From assembly GCA_945870455.1 (NCBI GenBank), contig CAMBSL010000034.1, positions 1-34,218 on the forward strand: DNA of 34,218 nt, in the 5' to 3' direction. This stretch comes from Pirellula staleyi DSM 6068. GTDB taxonomy: Bacteria > Planctomycetota > Planctomycetia > Pirellulales > Pirellulaceae. A program made the translations under genes and the position numbers. Position 1 is the first letter of the stretch. Each line of letters begins with the position of its first letter. The notes under the pieces were generated by a model that was given only the letters and a program-made list of their open reading frames with translations, was not told the DNA's origin and made no database searches. Shown one piece after another: positions 1-8,414 of this stretch.

Positions 1-786
1 ACGGGCTTGTCAACGATGAATCCTTTGTGGACCATGAACCCATACCGGCATTCGATGGCCGCCAAGGGAACAGCTAGGTTTGGATCTTGAGGGTCGATTC
101 CCTGTTTTGCATGATCGCAAATCTGCTGCAACAAGGGGGGCGGGCCGCAGAATCTCCCAGGTGGTTCGATTTCTGGATGATTCGCCGTGAGGGCTTATGT
201 CGGATGCCTGGGAATCGGGGTAGACGTGGAAACGGATCAAGAATGAAGCCAGATTCGAAATCAACACGTGGGATTCGGGGTGAAAATCCGCGATCGAGCC
301 GCCCGAGTAAATAGCCAAGCTCACCAGATCTGCAAGGGAAATCCCCCGCGTTTGTGAAGGTTTTGCGTTACGTAGGAATTCAAGAAGATGAAGCGATGAA
401 GTACCTGGCTGAATCTCGCTGAATGGGAGGCTATTCTCCAATTTGGTGTTGCGCTTCAGATGAAGTACACGTTGAATCATTGGCATGGATGGGTTGTGAA
501 ATCTCAGGCGGATGGCTTCGCTCGAAAAGAGTTGGACCGCTCTTTTCTTGCTGTATTCGATCGCTAACAAGGTTTCAGCGGGTCGCACTGAAGCATCTTG
601 ATACGACGGGTTCGGGATCTTTTGGAATTGAGATTCCGCCCAACGGATCGCTTGGCCGAGGGCTCCATGATCAGGATCTTTCGCGTGGGTCGTGATCCAG
701 CCTTTGCTCAGGCCGACGGCTTGAAAGATTTGATTGGATTGGGAATGGTGGGAGTCGTTTTGCATCGACGGACTAAGAATACACAA
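1..786 (-). CDS. Unrecognised protein, partial at left edge, apparently frameshifted
   Basis: I do not recognise the family. The gene reads leftwards and is open for about 200 codons from a TTG at 786 (an in-frame ATG lies at 765), with ordinary coding character. From about 195 leftwards this frame turns Arg/Ser/Pro-rich and stops at 10. A second frame is open from about 193 to the window edge and reads as a normal protein, containing stretches such as PPPLLQQICDHAKQGIDP and AAIECRYGFMVHKGF. The simplest reading is one gene with a single-base shift between about 155 and 193, near a run of six G, that continues beyond the edge. No signal peptide, membrane helix or catalytic motif is visible. 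There is no clear ribosome binding site at either start. It could be a true frameshift mutation, a sequencing error or a decaying gene. Confidence 0.45.
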
Positions 787-1128
787 AGGGCGTTTCGGAA
801 GGGGCGCGGACGACCAAAGACTTTTGCATAGCAGTAACTTCTAAGCGTAGGAGAGATAGCGCTTACACATTACGTCTTGATCATACTTCGTGGCGCTGGT
901 CCGTGAAATAATGGGCAGCACGGGATTTCACGTGTTGAACATGGTTGTCGGTCAGAGGGGAGCGAAGCTGGTCGGCCAATCACACAGGTTCACATGGATG
1001 TCGTGCATGATTTCACACGTTCTAGGTAGATTTCACACTGCCACTCGCACAGCGATTGACTTGGTACAATAGCACCGCCTCGTCAGGCAATTTGACTAGA
1101 AACACTTTAATCCACGGGACGCTGATTC
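787..1128. other. Intergenic region with degenerate TTTCACAC-like repeats
   Basis: No convincing gene is present between the two divergently oriented neighbours. The right half holds four related short words in the same orientation: ATTTCACGTG near 924, GTTCACATGG near 988, ATTTCACACG near 1010 and ATTTCACACT near 1029. Their spacing is irregular. They could be binding sites for a regulator of the NIPSNAP gene or a coincidence. The region must hold the promoters of both neighbours, but no well-spaced -35/-10 pair could be fixed. Confidence 0.3.
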
Positions 1129-1974
1129 ATGATTGCAAAATTTCTCACAACTTTGATGGCTATTTCCATGCTAACGAGCGCAGTTTGGGCCCAAACGAAA
1201 CCTTCGGGCAAGCTCTACGAACTTCGATCGTACGTCTCCGAACCGGGGCGGCAATCAGACGTGCTCAAGCTCATCGCTGGCGGCGGCACGGAATATATGA
1301 AGAAACACAACCTGAACTTGGTTGCCGTCTGGACACCTGTCGAACCAAAAGATGAACGGGTTTTCACGTTGGTCTCCCACAAAGACAAGGCTTCGTGCGA
1401 CGCTGCTTGGGCCGCCTTTCAAAACGACGCAGGCTGGAAAGAGGTGGTTCAAAAATCAGCGGTCGATGGCAAAAAGCCAGTTCAGTCTTTTGAGCGAGTC
1501 TTCTTAACTGAAAATGACTACAGTCCAAACCTGGATACGAAACAAGTTGGCAATCGCGTTTTTGAGCTCAGGACCTACATTGCATCCAAAGGAAACTTGG
1601 CCGCCCTCAATGCTCGCTTTCGAAACCATACACTTAAGTTGTTCGAAAAGTACGGCATGACGAATATTGCATACTGGTCCGTTCTCGACGGAGAGTCGTT
1701 GACGTGTGGCAAGTTGCTCGAGGCCGTTTCTCCTATTGGAAAAGCGACGAGCGATGCTGACGCGAATATGCCTGCGACCGGTAACGCTTTGGTTTACTTC
1801 ATTGCGCATGCATCACCAGAAGCGGCTCAAGAGTCCTTCAAAAAATTCGGGGCGGATGCGGATTGGACCAAAGCAAGGAAAGAGTCCGAAGTAGGAGCCG
1901 GCGGTTCGCTCACTGCGGGAAATGGAGTCAAAAGCTTGTTTTTGACCCCCGCCCCGTTTTCGCCATTGAAGTAG
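1129..1974 (+). CDS. Secreted NIPSNAP family protein with two NIPSNAP domains
   Basis: This is a 281-residue protein. Residues 1-21 form a signal peptide (hydrophobic core, then VWAQ before the mature chain), so it is probably exported. Two homologous alpha/beta-barrel ferredoxin-like NIPSNAP domains follow, at about residues 28-127 and 142-240. Each opens with the family's typical strand (KLYELRSYVSEPGR and RVFELRTYIASKGN). Such two-domain exported NIPSNAP proteins are common in planctomycetes, but their biochemical role is not established. The ATG at 1129 is chosen because it directly begins the signal peptide. The gene stands alone, followed by a repeat cluster that may end its transcript. 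Confidence 0.88.
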   Translation: MIAKFLTTLMAISMLTSAVWAQTKPSGKLYELRSYVSEPGRQSDVLKLIAGGGTEYMKKHNLNLVAVWTPVEPKDERVFTLVSHKDKASCDAAWAAFQNDAGWKEVVQKSAVDGKKPVQSFERVFLTENDYSPNLDTKQVGNRVFELRTYIASKGNLAALNARFRNHTLKLFEKYGMTNIAYWSVLDGESLTCGKLLEAVSPIGKATSDADANMPATGNALVYFIAHASPEAAQESFKKFGADADWTKARKESEVGAGGSLTAGNGVKSLFLTPAPFSPLK

Positions 1975-1993
1975 TGTTTGAACGCGGGTGACA

Positions 1994-2027
1994 ATAGTAG
2001 CAGGCACGCTCCGCCGTGCCGTTCGCA
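1994..2027 (-). repeat. Degenerate inverted copy of the 32-bp palindromic repeat
   Basis: AGTAGCAGGCACGCTCCGCC followed by GTGCCGTTCG matches, in the opposite orientation, the repeat units at 2049-2112: a GTAGTAGGCAC stem start, a short loop, then GTGCCGTC. It carries its own GGCACG...CGTGCC stem. With the two downstream units it can fold into a longer hairpin, which may stop transcription of the NIPSNAP gene. Confidence 0.6.
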
Positions 2028-2048
2028 ATGAAGCTTTTGCCAGGATTC

Positions 2049-2112
2049 TAGGTGGACGGCACATGGAATGTGCCTACTACTAGGTGGACGGCACATGGAA
2101 TGTGCCTACTAC
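2049..2112. repeat. Two perfect tandem 32-bp repeats, each with a hairpin
   Basis: The unit TAGGTGGACGGCACATGGAA plus TGTGCCTACTAC occurs twice without change (2049-2080 and 2081-2112). Each unit contains the palindrome GGCACAT-GGA-ATGTGCC (7-bp arms, 3-base loop). No transposase is nearby. The sequence resembles dispersed non-coding palindromic repeats of planctomycete genomes. That comparison is from memory and untested. Confidence 0.9.
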
Positions 2113-2142
2113 TTTACTAGATCTTTTTGATACAATCCGGAA

Positions 2143-4452
2143 ATGAAATCTGTGCCGGACGCCAATCACCAATCCCCTGAACAAGCTGTCGAGCAACTCA
2201 AGTTGCAATTGGCATCCGAATTAGCACCGGCTCGCTGGCGATCGCCTCTGACTCGATTTTCGAAACGATTGGGCTCCGGGCAGGTGTGGACTGAGTCAAT
2301 CGATCAAGCCCGCCTTCCAAAAGTCCTCAAGAATTGGCTCCACGCGGTTTCCTTTTGTCCGGACCCAGTCCAGATACTCTCGGATTTACTTCGCTCGAAA
2401 CGCAGCTCCAAGACCGTTGCCAAAAGTTTGATTCCGCTGATCTATCCAGTCAGCATTCTTGTCGCAACCTTTCTGCTGACCAGTCTCGTGGCATGGATAG
2501 GTTGGAACCAATTGAAAAATGTGGAGTGGTATGATTGGACCCGAGGAAACCGCGTCATCGATGTTATTCCTCGTTTTTTTCAATCGCAACTAGCGCGATC
2601 GATTGCGGTGGCGGCGATGGTAGCTTGGTTGCTCCTAATAGGCCTGATCGTAATTTGCATGGCTCCGCGTCGGATGCAATTGAGTCTCCTGATCCATCTA
2701 CCCTGGGTTGGAAAGCTCGTTCGGTGGTCGATGTTGCGAGACTTGTTAAACCCCTTGGCTGTTCTGTTGCGAACGGGGATCACGACCGATCAAGCTGTAG
2801 AAGCATTGGTGTCCAGCGTTCATGGAAGCCTTCTCGCGATTCCGGCCAAGGGGTTGCAAAAGCGAATTAGCGATGGCGAATCGCTTGAGCAAGCCATTCG
2901 CAACTCAATGCTGTGCGATGAATTCCTCCGGCCAGCAACTCAGCGATTATTCGAGGCGCAACACGATACCCCGTTGAAAGTGCAAGACCTTGCGTCTCTC
3001 GCAAATCGATTGTTCGAACAAAGAGCGACCGCTTTGAACAGGTTGGCGACGCGTGTATGTTTGTTGTTGGTGGTATGTATGTATGCAAGGATTGCTGTTG
3101 ATGTATGCCTCCTACTACAAGGCATCAATGGCAGTTTTTCTTTGCTGGATTTCTATGGAAGCAGTGAAAATTGGTTCTTGCTATTTCCAATCGCCGTCGT
3201 GAATTTTGTGTTCTTGCATTCGATGTTTCGTCTGAATCAAGCGAACCCAAACACGGGGTTCGTATCCGCCATAAAACTCTTTGCGGCAACGTGCCTAGCC
3301 ATCGCGTTCATTGGATTGTCATTGCGTTGTACTCTCGTTGACCTTATTTATCTAATACCACTGTCTATGGCTGTCGCGGCGATGCGCAAGAACAACTCCG
3401 AAATGAAGACCTTTGCGGCTTCCCAAGCATTGCTATCGGGAGCTGGCCAACCAAGCTCTGCCGAGAGAATTGCCAACGATTTGGTTGCGGAAACATCCGG
3501 TGGACTTCGTCGTCGTGTTCACAAGTTCGCGAAACTGATTCGCAATGGTGCGTCGTTCGAGTCCGCGTTTTCCCGCAGCCGACTCGTAGCGGAAAATCAA
3601 CAGCGATGGTTGGTAGCTTTGATCGCTCGCTTCGACAAAATGGAGGAATCGAAATCCATACTAGCGACGCAGTCTCCATGGTCAGATCAGTCGCTCCGAG
3701 TGCTTGAACGTCTCAACGGACTCAAGTGGATGATTTTCCTATTTACGATCGGTATCGCCTTTCTTATTGCGCTTACGCTTTTGTCGTCGTGGCCAACCGC
3801 AAAACAAATACTTTTAGAATTTGGATTCCAAGACCCCGTCGTCGCTGCTCTCACCAAGGTCGATTTGGATTCGACTTGGATCGAGAGGGTTCTCATGTTT
3901 ATTCTCTACGAGCTGACCGAGCCGCTTTATAGCACTGCGGGGGCACTCTTTCTGGCTGGGGCGTTCGTCCTCTTCGCGTCGATAACGTGGATTCCCGGCT
4001 TGAAGGCTTGGATGATTGGCTTTTGGATGGCACCTGCCAATCGAGCCTGGACGTTGCGAGGTATCGGCGAAGCTCTTGAGTCTGATTTTCGAATCCATTA
4101 TGTGCTCATGGAATCGAGCAAAATCCACCCGATTTCGCGACAACGATCCAATTTGCGTTTGATTGCAAAGGACTTGGAACAAGGAATATCCGTCCAAGAA
4201 GCATTTGCGAAACGAAAGATGATTCGATCGTCACAGCGAGGATTGCTGAGTTTGGCAAAGGAACCCGTTCAATTGGCATGGGTACTCCGTCAAATCGCGG
4301 CACGTAACTACTTTTTTTGGATGGAATGGTATTTGATGGTGATCGATCTCATGACGGTGTCGATCGTGTTACTTGCGGCTGCGATCCTTGGGGTGATTGC
4401 GTATTTCGAGTTTTATCTGCTTGCAACCCTTATCATGCGGATTGTGCCATAA
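2143..4452 (+). CDS. Double-length GspF/PilC-type inner-membrane platform protein
   Basis: GspF/PilC proteins are inner-membrane platforms of type II secretion and type IV pilus machines that couple the cytoplasmic ATPase to pilin assembly. They usually have about 400 residues with two helical half-domains. This one has 769 residues and about four half-domains: roughly 10-90, 195-290, 425-520 and 630-720. Each is followed by membrane helices (about 96-121, 152-173, 303-325, 344-363, 372-412, 527-549, 600-620 and 727-760). The clearest half-domain is the second, with LLNPLAVLLRTGITTDQAVEAL near residue 200 and GESLEQAI. The arrangement suggests two GspF units in one chain. It is the first gene of the filament operon; its TAA stop shares one base with the next ATG. 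No ribosome binding site is evident. Divergence is high, so the family call rests on helical pattern, topology and context. Confidence 0.72.
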   Translation: MKSVPDANHQSPEQAVEQLKLQLASELAPARWRSPLTRFSKRLGSGQVWTESIDQARLPKVLKNWLHAVSFCPDPVQILSDLLRSKRSSKTVAKSLIPLIYPVSILVATFLLTSLVAWIGWNQLKNVEWYDWTRGNRVIDVIPRFFQSQLARSIAVAAMVAWLLLIGLIVICMAPRRMQLSLLIHLPWVGKLVRWSMLRDLLNPLAVLLRTGITTDQAVEALVSSVHGSLLAIPAKGLQKRISDGESLEQAIRNSMLCDEFLRPATQRLFEAQHDTPLKVQDLASLANRLFEQRATALNRLATRVCLLLVVCMYARIAVDVCLLLQGINGSFSLLDFYGSSENWFLLFPIAVVNFVFLHSMFRLNQANPNTGFVSAIKLFAATCLAIAFIGLSLRCTLVDLIYLIPLSMAVAAMRKNNSEMKTFAASQALLSGAGQPSSAERIANDLVAETSGGLRRRVHKFAKLIRNGASFESAFSRSRLVAENQQRWLVALIARFDKMEESKSILATQSPWSDQSLRVLERLNGLKWMIFLFTIGIAFLIALTLLSSWPTAKQILLEFGFQDPVVAALTKVDLDSTWIERVLMFILYELTEPLYSTAGALFLAGAFVLFASITWIPGLKAWMIGFWMAPANRAWTLRGIGEALESDFRIHYVLMESSKIHPISRQRSNLRLIAKDLEQGISVQEAFAKRKMIRSSQRGLLSLAKEPVQLAWVLRQIAARNYFFWMEWYLMVIDLMTVSIVLLAAAILGVIAYFEFYLLATLIMRIVP

Positions 4453-4934
4453 TGAATTCAGGGACAGCTCACGAGCGCAACGCGACATTTGTGACGATTG
4501 CCTGTCCGGGCCGAGTCAGGAAGCGGCGGGCAACCGACTCGCGAGTTCGGTTTGGATACACCATTGGCGAATGCTTGGTCGCAATCGCAATGCTGCTGCC
4601 GATTGCCGCGTTGGTAACCAAGATCGGAATCCAAACTGAGAATTTGAGTCGTGAGTCGAATCGGGTGCAGGTCGGCCATCGCGAACTCATCAACGCTCGC
4701 GAATCGATTGGGACTTGGGACTTTGACTCCATCTCGCAATCCAATATCGAGGCGATCCCGATTCCAGATCACAACGCATTTCAAGAGTTCGCTCGATCCT
4801 GGCAAGCGGTCGTCGTGGACGAGACCGAACCGATGATGATGAAACGCATTACACTGTCATTGCAGTTTGCTCCAGCCAATTCCGACAATGCAAGCGAAGT
4901 CGGTCCACTTACATTCTGGGTGCCAAAACCATGA
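4452..4934 (+). CDS. Pseudopilin-like protein with class III signal peptide
   Basis: This 160-residue protein has a long basic leader (about 35 residues, RVRKRR inside) and then a prepilin-type junction G35|YTIGECLVAIAML. Glu40 is at the +5 position expected for a type IV pilin-like subunit processed by a prepilin peptidase. The hydrophobic helix runs from about 36 to 58, and a short, soluble, mostly polar C-terminal domain follows. It is probably a minor pseudopilin of GspI/GspJ type, but I cannot assign which. The ATG at 4452 overlaps the upstream TAA by one base (TAATG). A longer in-frame reading from 4317 lies inside the GspF gene and is rejected. The stop overlaps the next start by four bases, indicating translational coupling. 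Confidence 0.78.
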   Translation: MNSGTAHERNATFVTIACPGRVRKRRATDSRVRFGYTIGECLVAIAMLLPIAALVTKIGIQTENLSRESNRVQVGHRELINARESIGTWDFDSISQSNIEAIPIPDHNAFQEFARSWQAVVVDETEPMMMKRITLSLQFAPANSDNASEVGPLTFWVPKP

Positions 4935-5407
4935 AGCGTTCGCAACGTGAGCGAGGTGGTTACACGCTTGTCCAGATGGTGGCATCGATGATCCTTGTTT
5001 CGACGCTAAGCAGCATGCTTGTGGTTCTAACGCGGAGGGCAATCCAAGGCTATTCGCATACGATCGATCGCCTGTTTGCGCAACACACGGGACAACGTTG
5101 GACGGAACAGCTAAGACTCGATATTCATCAAGCAGAGGAGGCAAGTCTTGGTCCAAATCGCGACTCGTTAACGCTCAAATTATCGGATCAAGAGTCGATT
5201 GAGTACGCAAAGGGAATGAACAAGACGACTCGCCAGAGAACGATCGGAGGAAGGGTCTTGAGTGCAGAAGAGACACCTTGGTCGGACGTTTTCTTTGAGA
5301 GAATGGAAATGCCAAACGGTATCTTGATAGAAGCCACTGTCACTGCCACTGCCGCTGTCACTGCCGAGCCGAAAGTAAGGGCTCGCTTAGGATGCGAAAA
5401 ACAATGA
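4931..5407 (+). CDS. Pseudopilin-like protein with Gln in place of Glu5
   Basis: This 158-residue protein starts with a short basic leader and a prepilin-type junction, RGG10|YTLVQMVASMILVS. The hydrophobic helix spans about residues 11-33. The residue at +5, normally Glu, is Gln15, a change known in some minor pseudopilins near the filament tip (GspK is the classic case lacking Glu5). The C-terminal domain is soluble and ends in an Ala/Thr/Val-rich stretch encoded by short CACTGC-like repeats at about 5335-5367. It overlaps the gene before and the gene after by ATGA, so it belongs to the same operon. GspJ-like is the nearest guess. Confidence 0.75.
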   Translation: MKRSQRERGGYTLVQMVASMILVSTLSSMLVVLTRRAIQGYSHTIDRLFAQHTGQRWTEQLRLDIHQAEEASLGPNRDSLTLKLSDQESIEYAKGMNKTTRQRTIGGRVLSAEETPWSDVFFERMEMPNGILIEATVTATAAVTAEPKVRARLGCEKQ

Positions 5408-5874
5408 TGCTTACTGATTTACCCAGCCAGCGTCGAATACCCAGCCAGCGTCGAATACCCAGCCAGCGTCGTCGAGGCCTTGCCGTCATCGCCATGGTTT
5501 TGGTGTTGGGCGGCCTAGCCCTAGCGTTGTTGACGCTCGCGGGTCAAACAGCCATCCAAGCGAAAAAATTTCAAAGTGCTTACATGGACAACCAACAATG
5601 CAACGAACTTTTGGAATATGGAGAGCGCATTTTAAAAATGCGAATCCTAGAAAGCACAGATTATTCCGGGGAGACAATTCCGTTGGAAATCCCTTGGTCG
5701 GCTACTCGATCGAATGTTTCCATCCCAAACTTCGGCGAGATCGCGATCCATCGAATTGCCGATCCGGACAATGCTAATCCGGACAATGCAGCCACATGGC
5801 GAATCACCGTGAATTGCGGGCAACGATCGTCGGCACGGTTTGAGGCCGCAAAATCGATTAGACTTTCAAGATAG
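5404..5874 (+). CDS. PilX/GspK-like minor pseudopilin candidate with N-terminal repeat
   Basis: Starting at the ATG within the ATGA overlap (5404) gives 156 residues; an in-frame ATG also exists at 5392, and another directly follows at 5407. The leader contains three copies of PSQRR(I/R), then [23 protein letters not shown], a hydrophobic helix without the canonical FTLVE motif. Such a degenerate junction is typical of PilX/GspK-type proteins. The rest is soluble, with a [10 protein letters not shown] echo near its end. Its position among pseudopilins supports the role, but sequence alone would not. The repeat may lengthen the cytoplasmic leader without affecting the mature protein. Confidence 0.6.
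   Translation: MMLTDLPSQRRIPSQRRIPSQRRRGLAVIAMVLVLGGLALALLTLAGQTAIQAKKFQSAYMDNQQCNELLEYGERILKMRILESTDYSGETIPLEIPWSATRSNVSIPNFGEIAIHRIADPDNANPDNAATWRITVNCGQRSSARFEAAKSIRLSR
5421..5471 (+). repeat. 18-bp in-frame tandem repeat in the pseudopilin leader
   Basis: The unit ACCCAGCCAGCGTCGAAT occurs twice exactly (5421-5438 and 5439-5456) and a third time for 15 of 18 bases (5457-5471). It encodes PSQRRI repeats in the basic leader. The exact identity at DNA level suggests a recent duplication, and the unit length keeps the frame. Confidence 0.9.
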
Positions 5875-5923
5875 CGAATCTACCAATCTACAAATCTACC
5901 ATTCCGATTTTAGGTGCAATTTT

Positions 5924-6877
5924 ATGGGACATCAACGGCGAGGTTTCACGCTGGTCGAACTGCTGGTTGTCATTGCGATCATCGGCATCTTAATTGGCAT
6001 TTTATTGCCTGCCGTTCAAGCGGCACGGGAAGCGGCTAGGCGAGCTCAGTGCGCAAATAATTTCGCTCAGCTCGCCATCGCAGTGCATCTTTACGAACAG
6101 TCTTTTCGAGTTTTTCCTGCGGGAGTGGTCAACTCAACTGGACCGATCTCGAACATACCCATTGGGTTTCATCACAATTGGATCTGTGCGATTTTACCCA
6201 ACATCGATCAAGGGAACGCTTACAAACTATTGGACCGGACGCAATCCATCTATTCTGCGATCAACGTACCCGTTCGGAATCACTCCATTTCGATATTGCA
6301 ATGTCCGTCGCATCCCTTTTCTGGAAATCGAGCAATAACAAACTATGCCGGCATTCATCACGATGCAGAATCCCCGATCGATGTCGACAACAACGGAATT
6401 TTCTTCTTGAATAGCTTCATCACCGCGAAAGATATCGAAGATGGTATGTCGCACACCTTGATGCTTGGAGAGAAGTCGATGGATGAGATCGATTTGGGAT
6501 GGAGCAGTGGTACTCGGGCGAGTCTTCGAAACGTTTGCGAAATCAAACGCGATGTCTATCAAGCGGGCTTTCCTTCACCGGAACTACCCGGCATCGTGAA
6601 CTCGGAATCGACCGACAAGGATGGAAATCAAGTGAGATTGCTCGGGATGTCCAGCGACCCTCCCGATCAATGGATCGACCTCTCCACTTTGTCCGTTCCA
6701 CCTGGAGTCCAACCAAGACTGTATGTGGGTGGACTTGGTTCGTTTCATACGGGTGGCGTAAACGTTGCATTCGCGGATGGAGCAGTCAGTTTCTTGAGCG
6801 AGTCGATCGACAAGACCATTCTGTCCCGTCTTGCACATCGAAAAGATGGCAAATTGCCACCGAAGTTGGATTATTGA
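5924..6877 (+). CDS. DUF1559 domain protein with prepilin-type N-terminus
   Basis: This 317-residue protein begins MGHQRRG7|[14 protein letters not shown], a textbook type IV pilin-like processing site with Glu12 at +5. The usual planctomycete continuation [14 protein letters not shown] follows. The C-terminal part has the DUF1559 signature [20 protein letters not shown]1559 proteins are a large planctomycete family of pseudopilin-type proteins of unknown function. The ATG at 5924 fits the leader and has AGGTG upstream; an in-frame extension from 5840 lies in the previous gene and is rejected. Most DUF1559 genes are scattered singly, so finding one inside a GspE/GspF operon supports the idea that these proteins use such a machine. 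The upstream spacer carries three AATCTAC words (5877-5902). Confidence 0.92.
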   Translation: MGHQRRGFTLVELLVVIAIIGILIGILLPAVQAAREAARRAQCANNFAQLAIAVHLYEQSFRVFPAGVVNSTGPISNIPIGFHHNWICAILPNIDQGNAYKLLDRTQSIYSAINVPVRNHSISILQCPSHPFSGNRAITNYAGIHHDAESPIDVDNNGIFFLNSFITAKDIEDGMSHTLMLGEKSMDEIDLGWSSGTRASLRNVCEIKRDVYQAGFPSPELPGIVNSESTDKDGNQVRLLGMSSDPPDQWIDLSTLSVPPGVQPRLYVGGLGSFHTGGVNVAFADGAVSFLSESIDKTILSRLAHRKDGKLPPKLDY

Positions 6878-6879
6878 GC

Positions 6880-7260
6880 ATGCGATCTAAATCACAACTT
6901 TCGCTTCGGGCCTTATTCTTTTTGCAAGTTGAGGCTGCGATGATCCTACTGTTCGTAACGATCGCATTGAAACGCGACGCGACACCGATTCCCATGCCGG
7001 TCTTCGTGCAGACGTTTGTCGGTGTTACTTTGCTTTCGTGCATCGTTGGGACTGCGCTCAGTTTTCATTTTGCGACAAAACTTTGGTTTCTTGTCGGCCC
7101 CGCGATCGGTACGTTGGTTGGATTAGTTGCGTCTGCCCTGACACTTTCAAGTACCGGGAACTTTACCAAGTTGATGTGGGCCTCTACGGTGTCGTCAACC
7201 TTACTTGTGATTTGTTGCTGTTGGCTTGGAAGAACTATGCCCCAGGACGAGATCGAATGA
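6880..7260 (+). CDS. Small four-helix membrane protein of the filament operon
   Basis: This is a 126-residue protein with four predicted membrane helices (about 10-30, 41-63, 66-90 and 97-117) and short charged ends. The start SLRALFFLQVEAAMILL resembles the opening of many small planctomycete membrane proteins, but I do not recognise a family. The ATG at 6880 lies two bases after the DUF1559 stop; longer in-frame readings run back through that gene. The stop overlaps the ATPase start by ATGA, so it is translated in the same operon and may be an assembly or platform accessory. It could substitute for missing GspL/GspM-type proteins, but nothing in the sequence shows this. Confidence 0.72.
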   Translation: MRSKSQLSLRALFFLQVEAAMILLFVTIALKRDATPIPMPVFVQTFVGVTLLSCIVGTALSFHFATKLWFLVGPAIGTLVGLVASALTLSSTGNFTKLMWASTVSSTLLVICCCWLGRTMPQDEIE

Positions 7261-8414
7261 AGGCAAAAATTGCATCCAACCAACCAACTTTTGATCCGCA
7301 AACTTCGGATCCGCACACAGATATCCTCGCAACGCTGAATTCCAAGTCCCTCGACTATGCAGTCAAAGTAACCGATCGACTCATCCAAATTGCAATCGAC
7401 AATCGAGCTAGCGATTTGCACTTCGATTCAACCGCGAGTGGGTTGCTCATACGCATGCGAGCACAAGGCATTTTGTCAGAACTAGCGGTGGTCGCTAGTG
7501 ACAAAAGTTCGCAAATCGTCGCGAGGGTTAAGTCTCTGTCTGGATTGCTAAGCTATCGCTCGGATGTTCCGCAAGAAGGACGCATGCCTCTTGCTCCCGG
7601 TCGAGCAGATGCCCGAGTCTGTACGCTGCCAACTCTCCATGGAGAACGGCTGGTTGTGCGTTTTTCGATTGCACAGTCGCGGCAATGGGAACTCACCGAT
7701 CTTGGGTTGACACAAGACATCTACGGCCAAATCTGCAAATCGGTCGATTCAGCCTCCGGTGTTGTGCTCGTTTGCGGACCTGCTGGCTCGGGCAAGACAA
7801 CGACTGCGTACGCAATGATGCAGCGACTGGCTCAGGCGAGTGAATCGACTCGGCGCTGCCTCGTTTCGCTAGAGGATCCGATCGAACAAGCAATCGATGG
7901 AGTCGCTCAGTCCCAGATACAGCCAAACGTCGGATACACTTGGACGACGGGATTGAAAGCCATGTTACGCCAAGACCCGGAAGTTATGTTGATTGGCGAA
8001 ATACGAGATGCGGAAACAGCTCAAGTAGTCTTTCAAGCTGCCTCGACCGGGCAACTCGTTATCTCCACCATGCACGCTCGAAGTGTGGGTGATGCTGTGG
8101 CCCGCTTGATCGATATGGAAGTTCCCAAGCATCAAATCCTTGCTGCAATTTCACTGTTAATCGCGCTTCGGTTGGTTCGTTCCAACGAAGGAATTGACCG
8201 CGATCGGATACTCATTGTCGAGAAATTGCCGCCCATCCAAACCGAGTTGAGAGAGGCAATATTGAGTGAGTCCTGCGCGATTCGAATCCATGAGACGGCT
8301 GTGCAGCAAGGAATGCAGACATTAAAAGAACAAGCAGCGGCACTTTTTCAACGTGGAGCGATCGATGAAATTACTTTTCGCCGCCATTTCGACTTGAATC
8401 GAGAGGAACAATGA
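7257..8414 (+). CDS. Short GspE/PilB-type secretion ATPase
   Basis: This AAA-like hexameric ATPase would power pilin assembly at the membrane. At 385 residues it is shorter than typical GspE/PilB (about 500-570). The N2 domain is present (ASDLHFD near 50, then DARVCTLPTLHGERLVVRF). The ATPase core has Walker A GPAGSGKTTT with Lys180, an Asp-box LEDPIEQ, a Walker B/Glu region MLIGEIRDAETA, and the His box STMHAR. The N1 domain that docks GspE to GspL is missing, as is the CxxC...CxxC zinc motif. The ATG overlaps the upstream TGA, and its own stop overlaps the next GspF start, both by ATGA. PilT is a less likely identity because the core matches GspE/PilB phrases. Confidence 0.88.
   Translation: MKAKIASNQPTFDPQTSDPHTDILATLNSKSLDYAVKVTDRLIQIAIDNRASDLHFDSTASGLLIRMRAQGILSELAVVASDKSSQIVARVKSLSGLLSYRSDVPQEGRMPLAPGRADARVCTLPTLHGERLVVRFSIAQSRQWELTDLGLTQDIYGQICKSVDSASGVVLVCGPAGSGKTTTAYAMMQRLAQASESTRRCLVSLEDPIEQAIDGVAQSQIQPNVGYTWTTGLKAMLRQDPEVMLIGEIRDAETAQVVFQAASTGQLVISTMHARSVGDAVARLIDMEVPKHQILAAISLLIALRLVRSNEGIDRDRILIVEKLPPIQTELREAILSESCAIRIHETAVQQGMQTLKEQAAALFQRGAIDEITFRRHFDLNREEQ

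Noticed and set aside
1056-1070. TTGACT and TACAAT before the NIPSNAP gene as a promoter
   Set aside because: The two words are only three bases apart, far short of the 16-18 base spacing of a sigma-70 promoter.
890-1072. 60-codon frame before the NIPSNAP gene
   Set aside because: No ribosome binding site, no recognisable pattern, and it consists largely of the TTTCACAC-like words.
2131-2143. TACAAT seven bases before the GspF ATG, suggesting a leaderless transcript
   Set aside because: The placement is attractive but there is no -35 element at the right distance, so it was not called.
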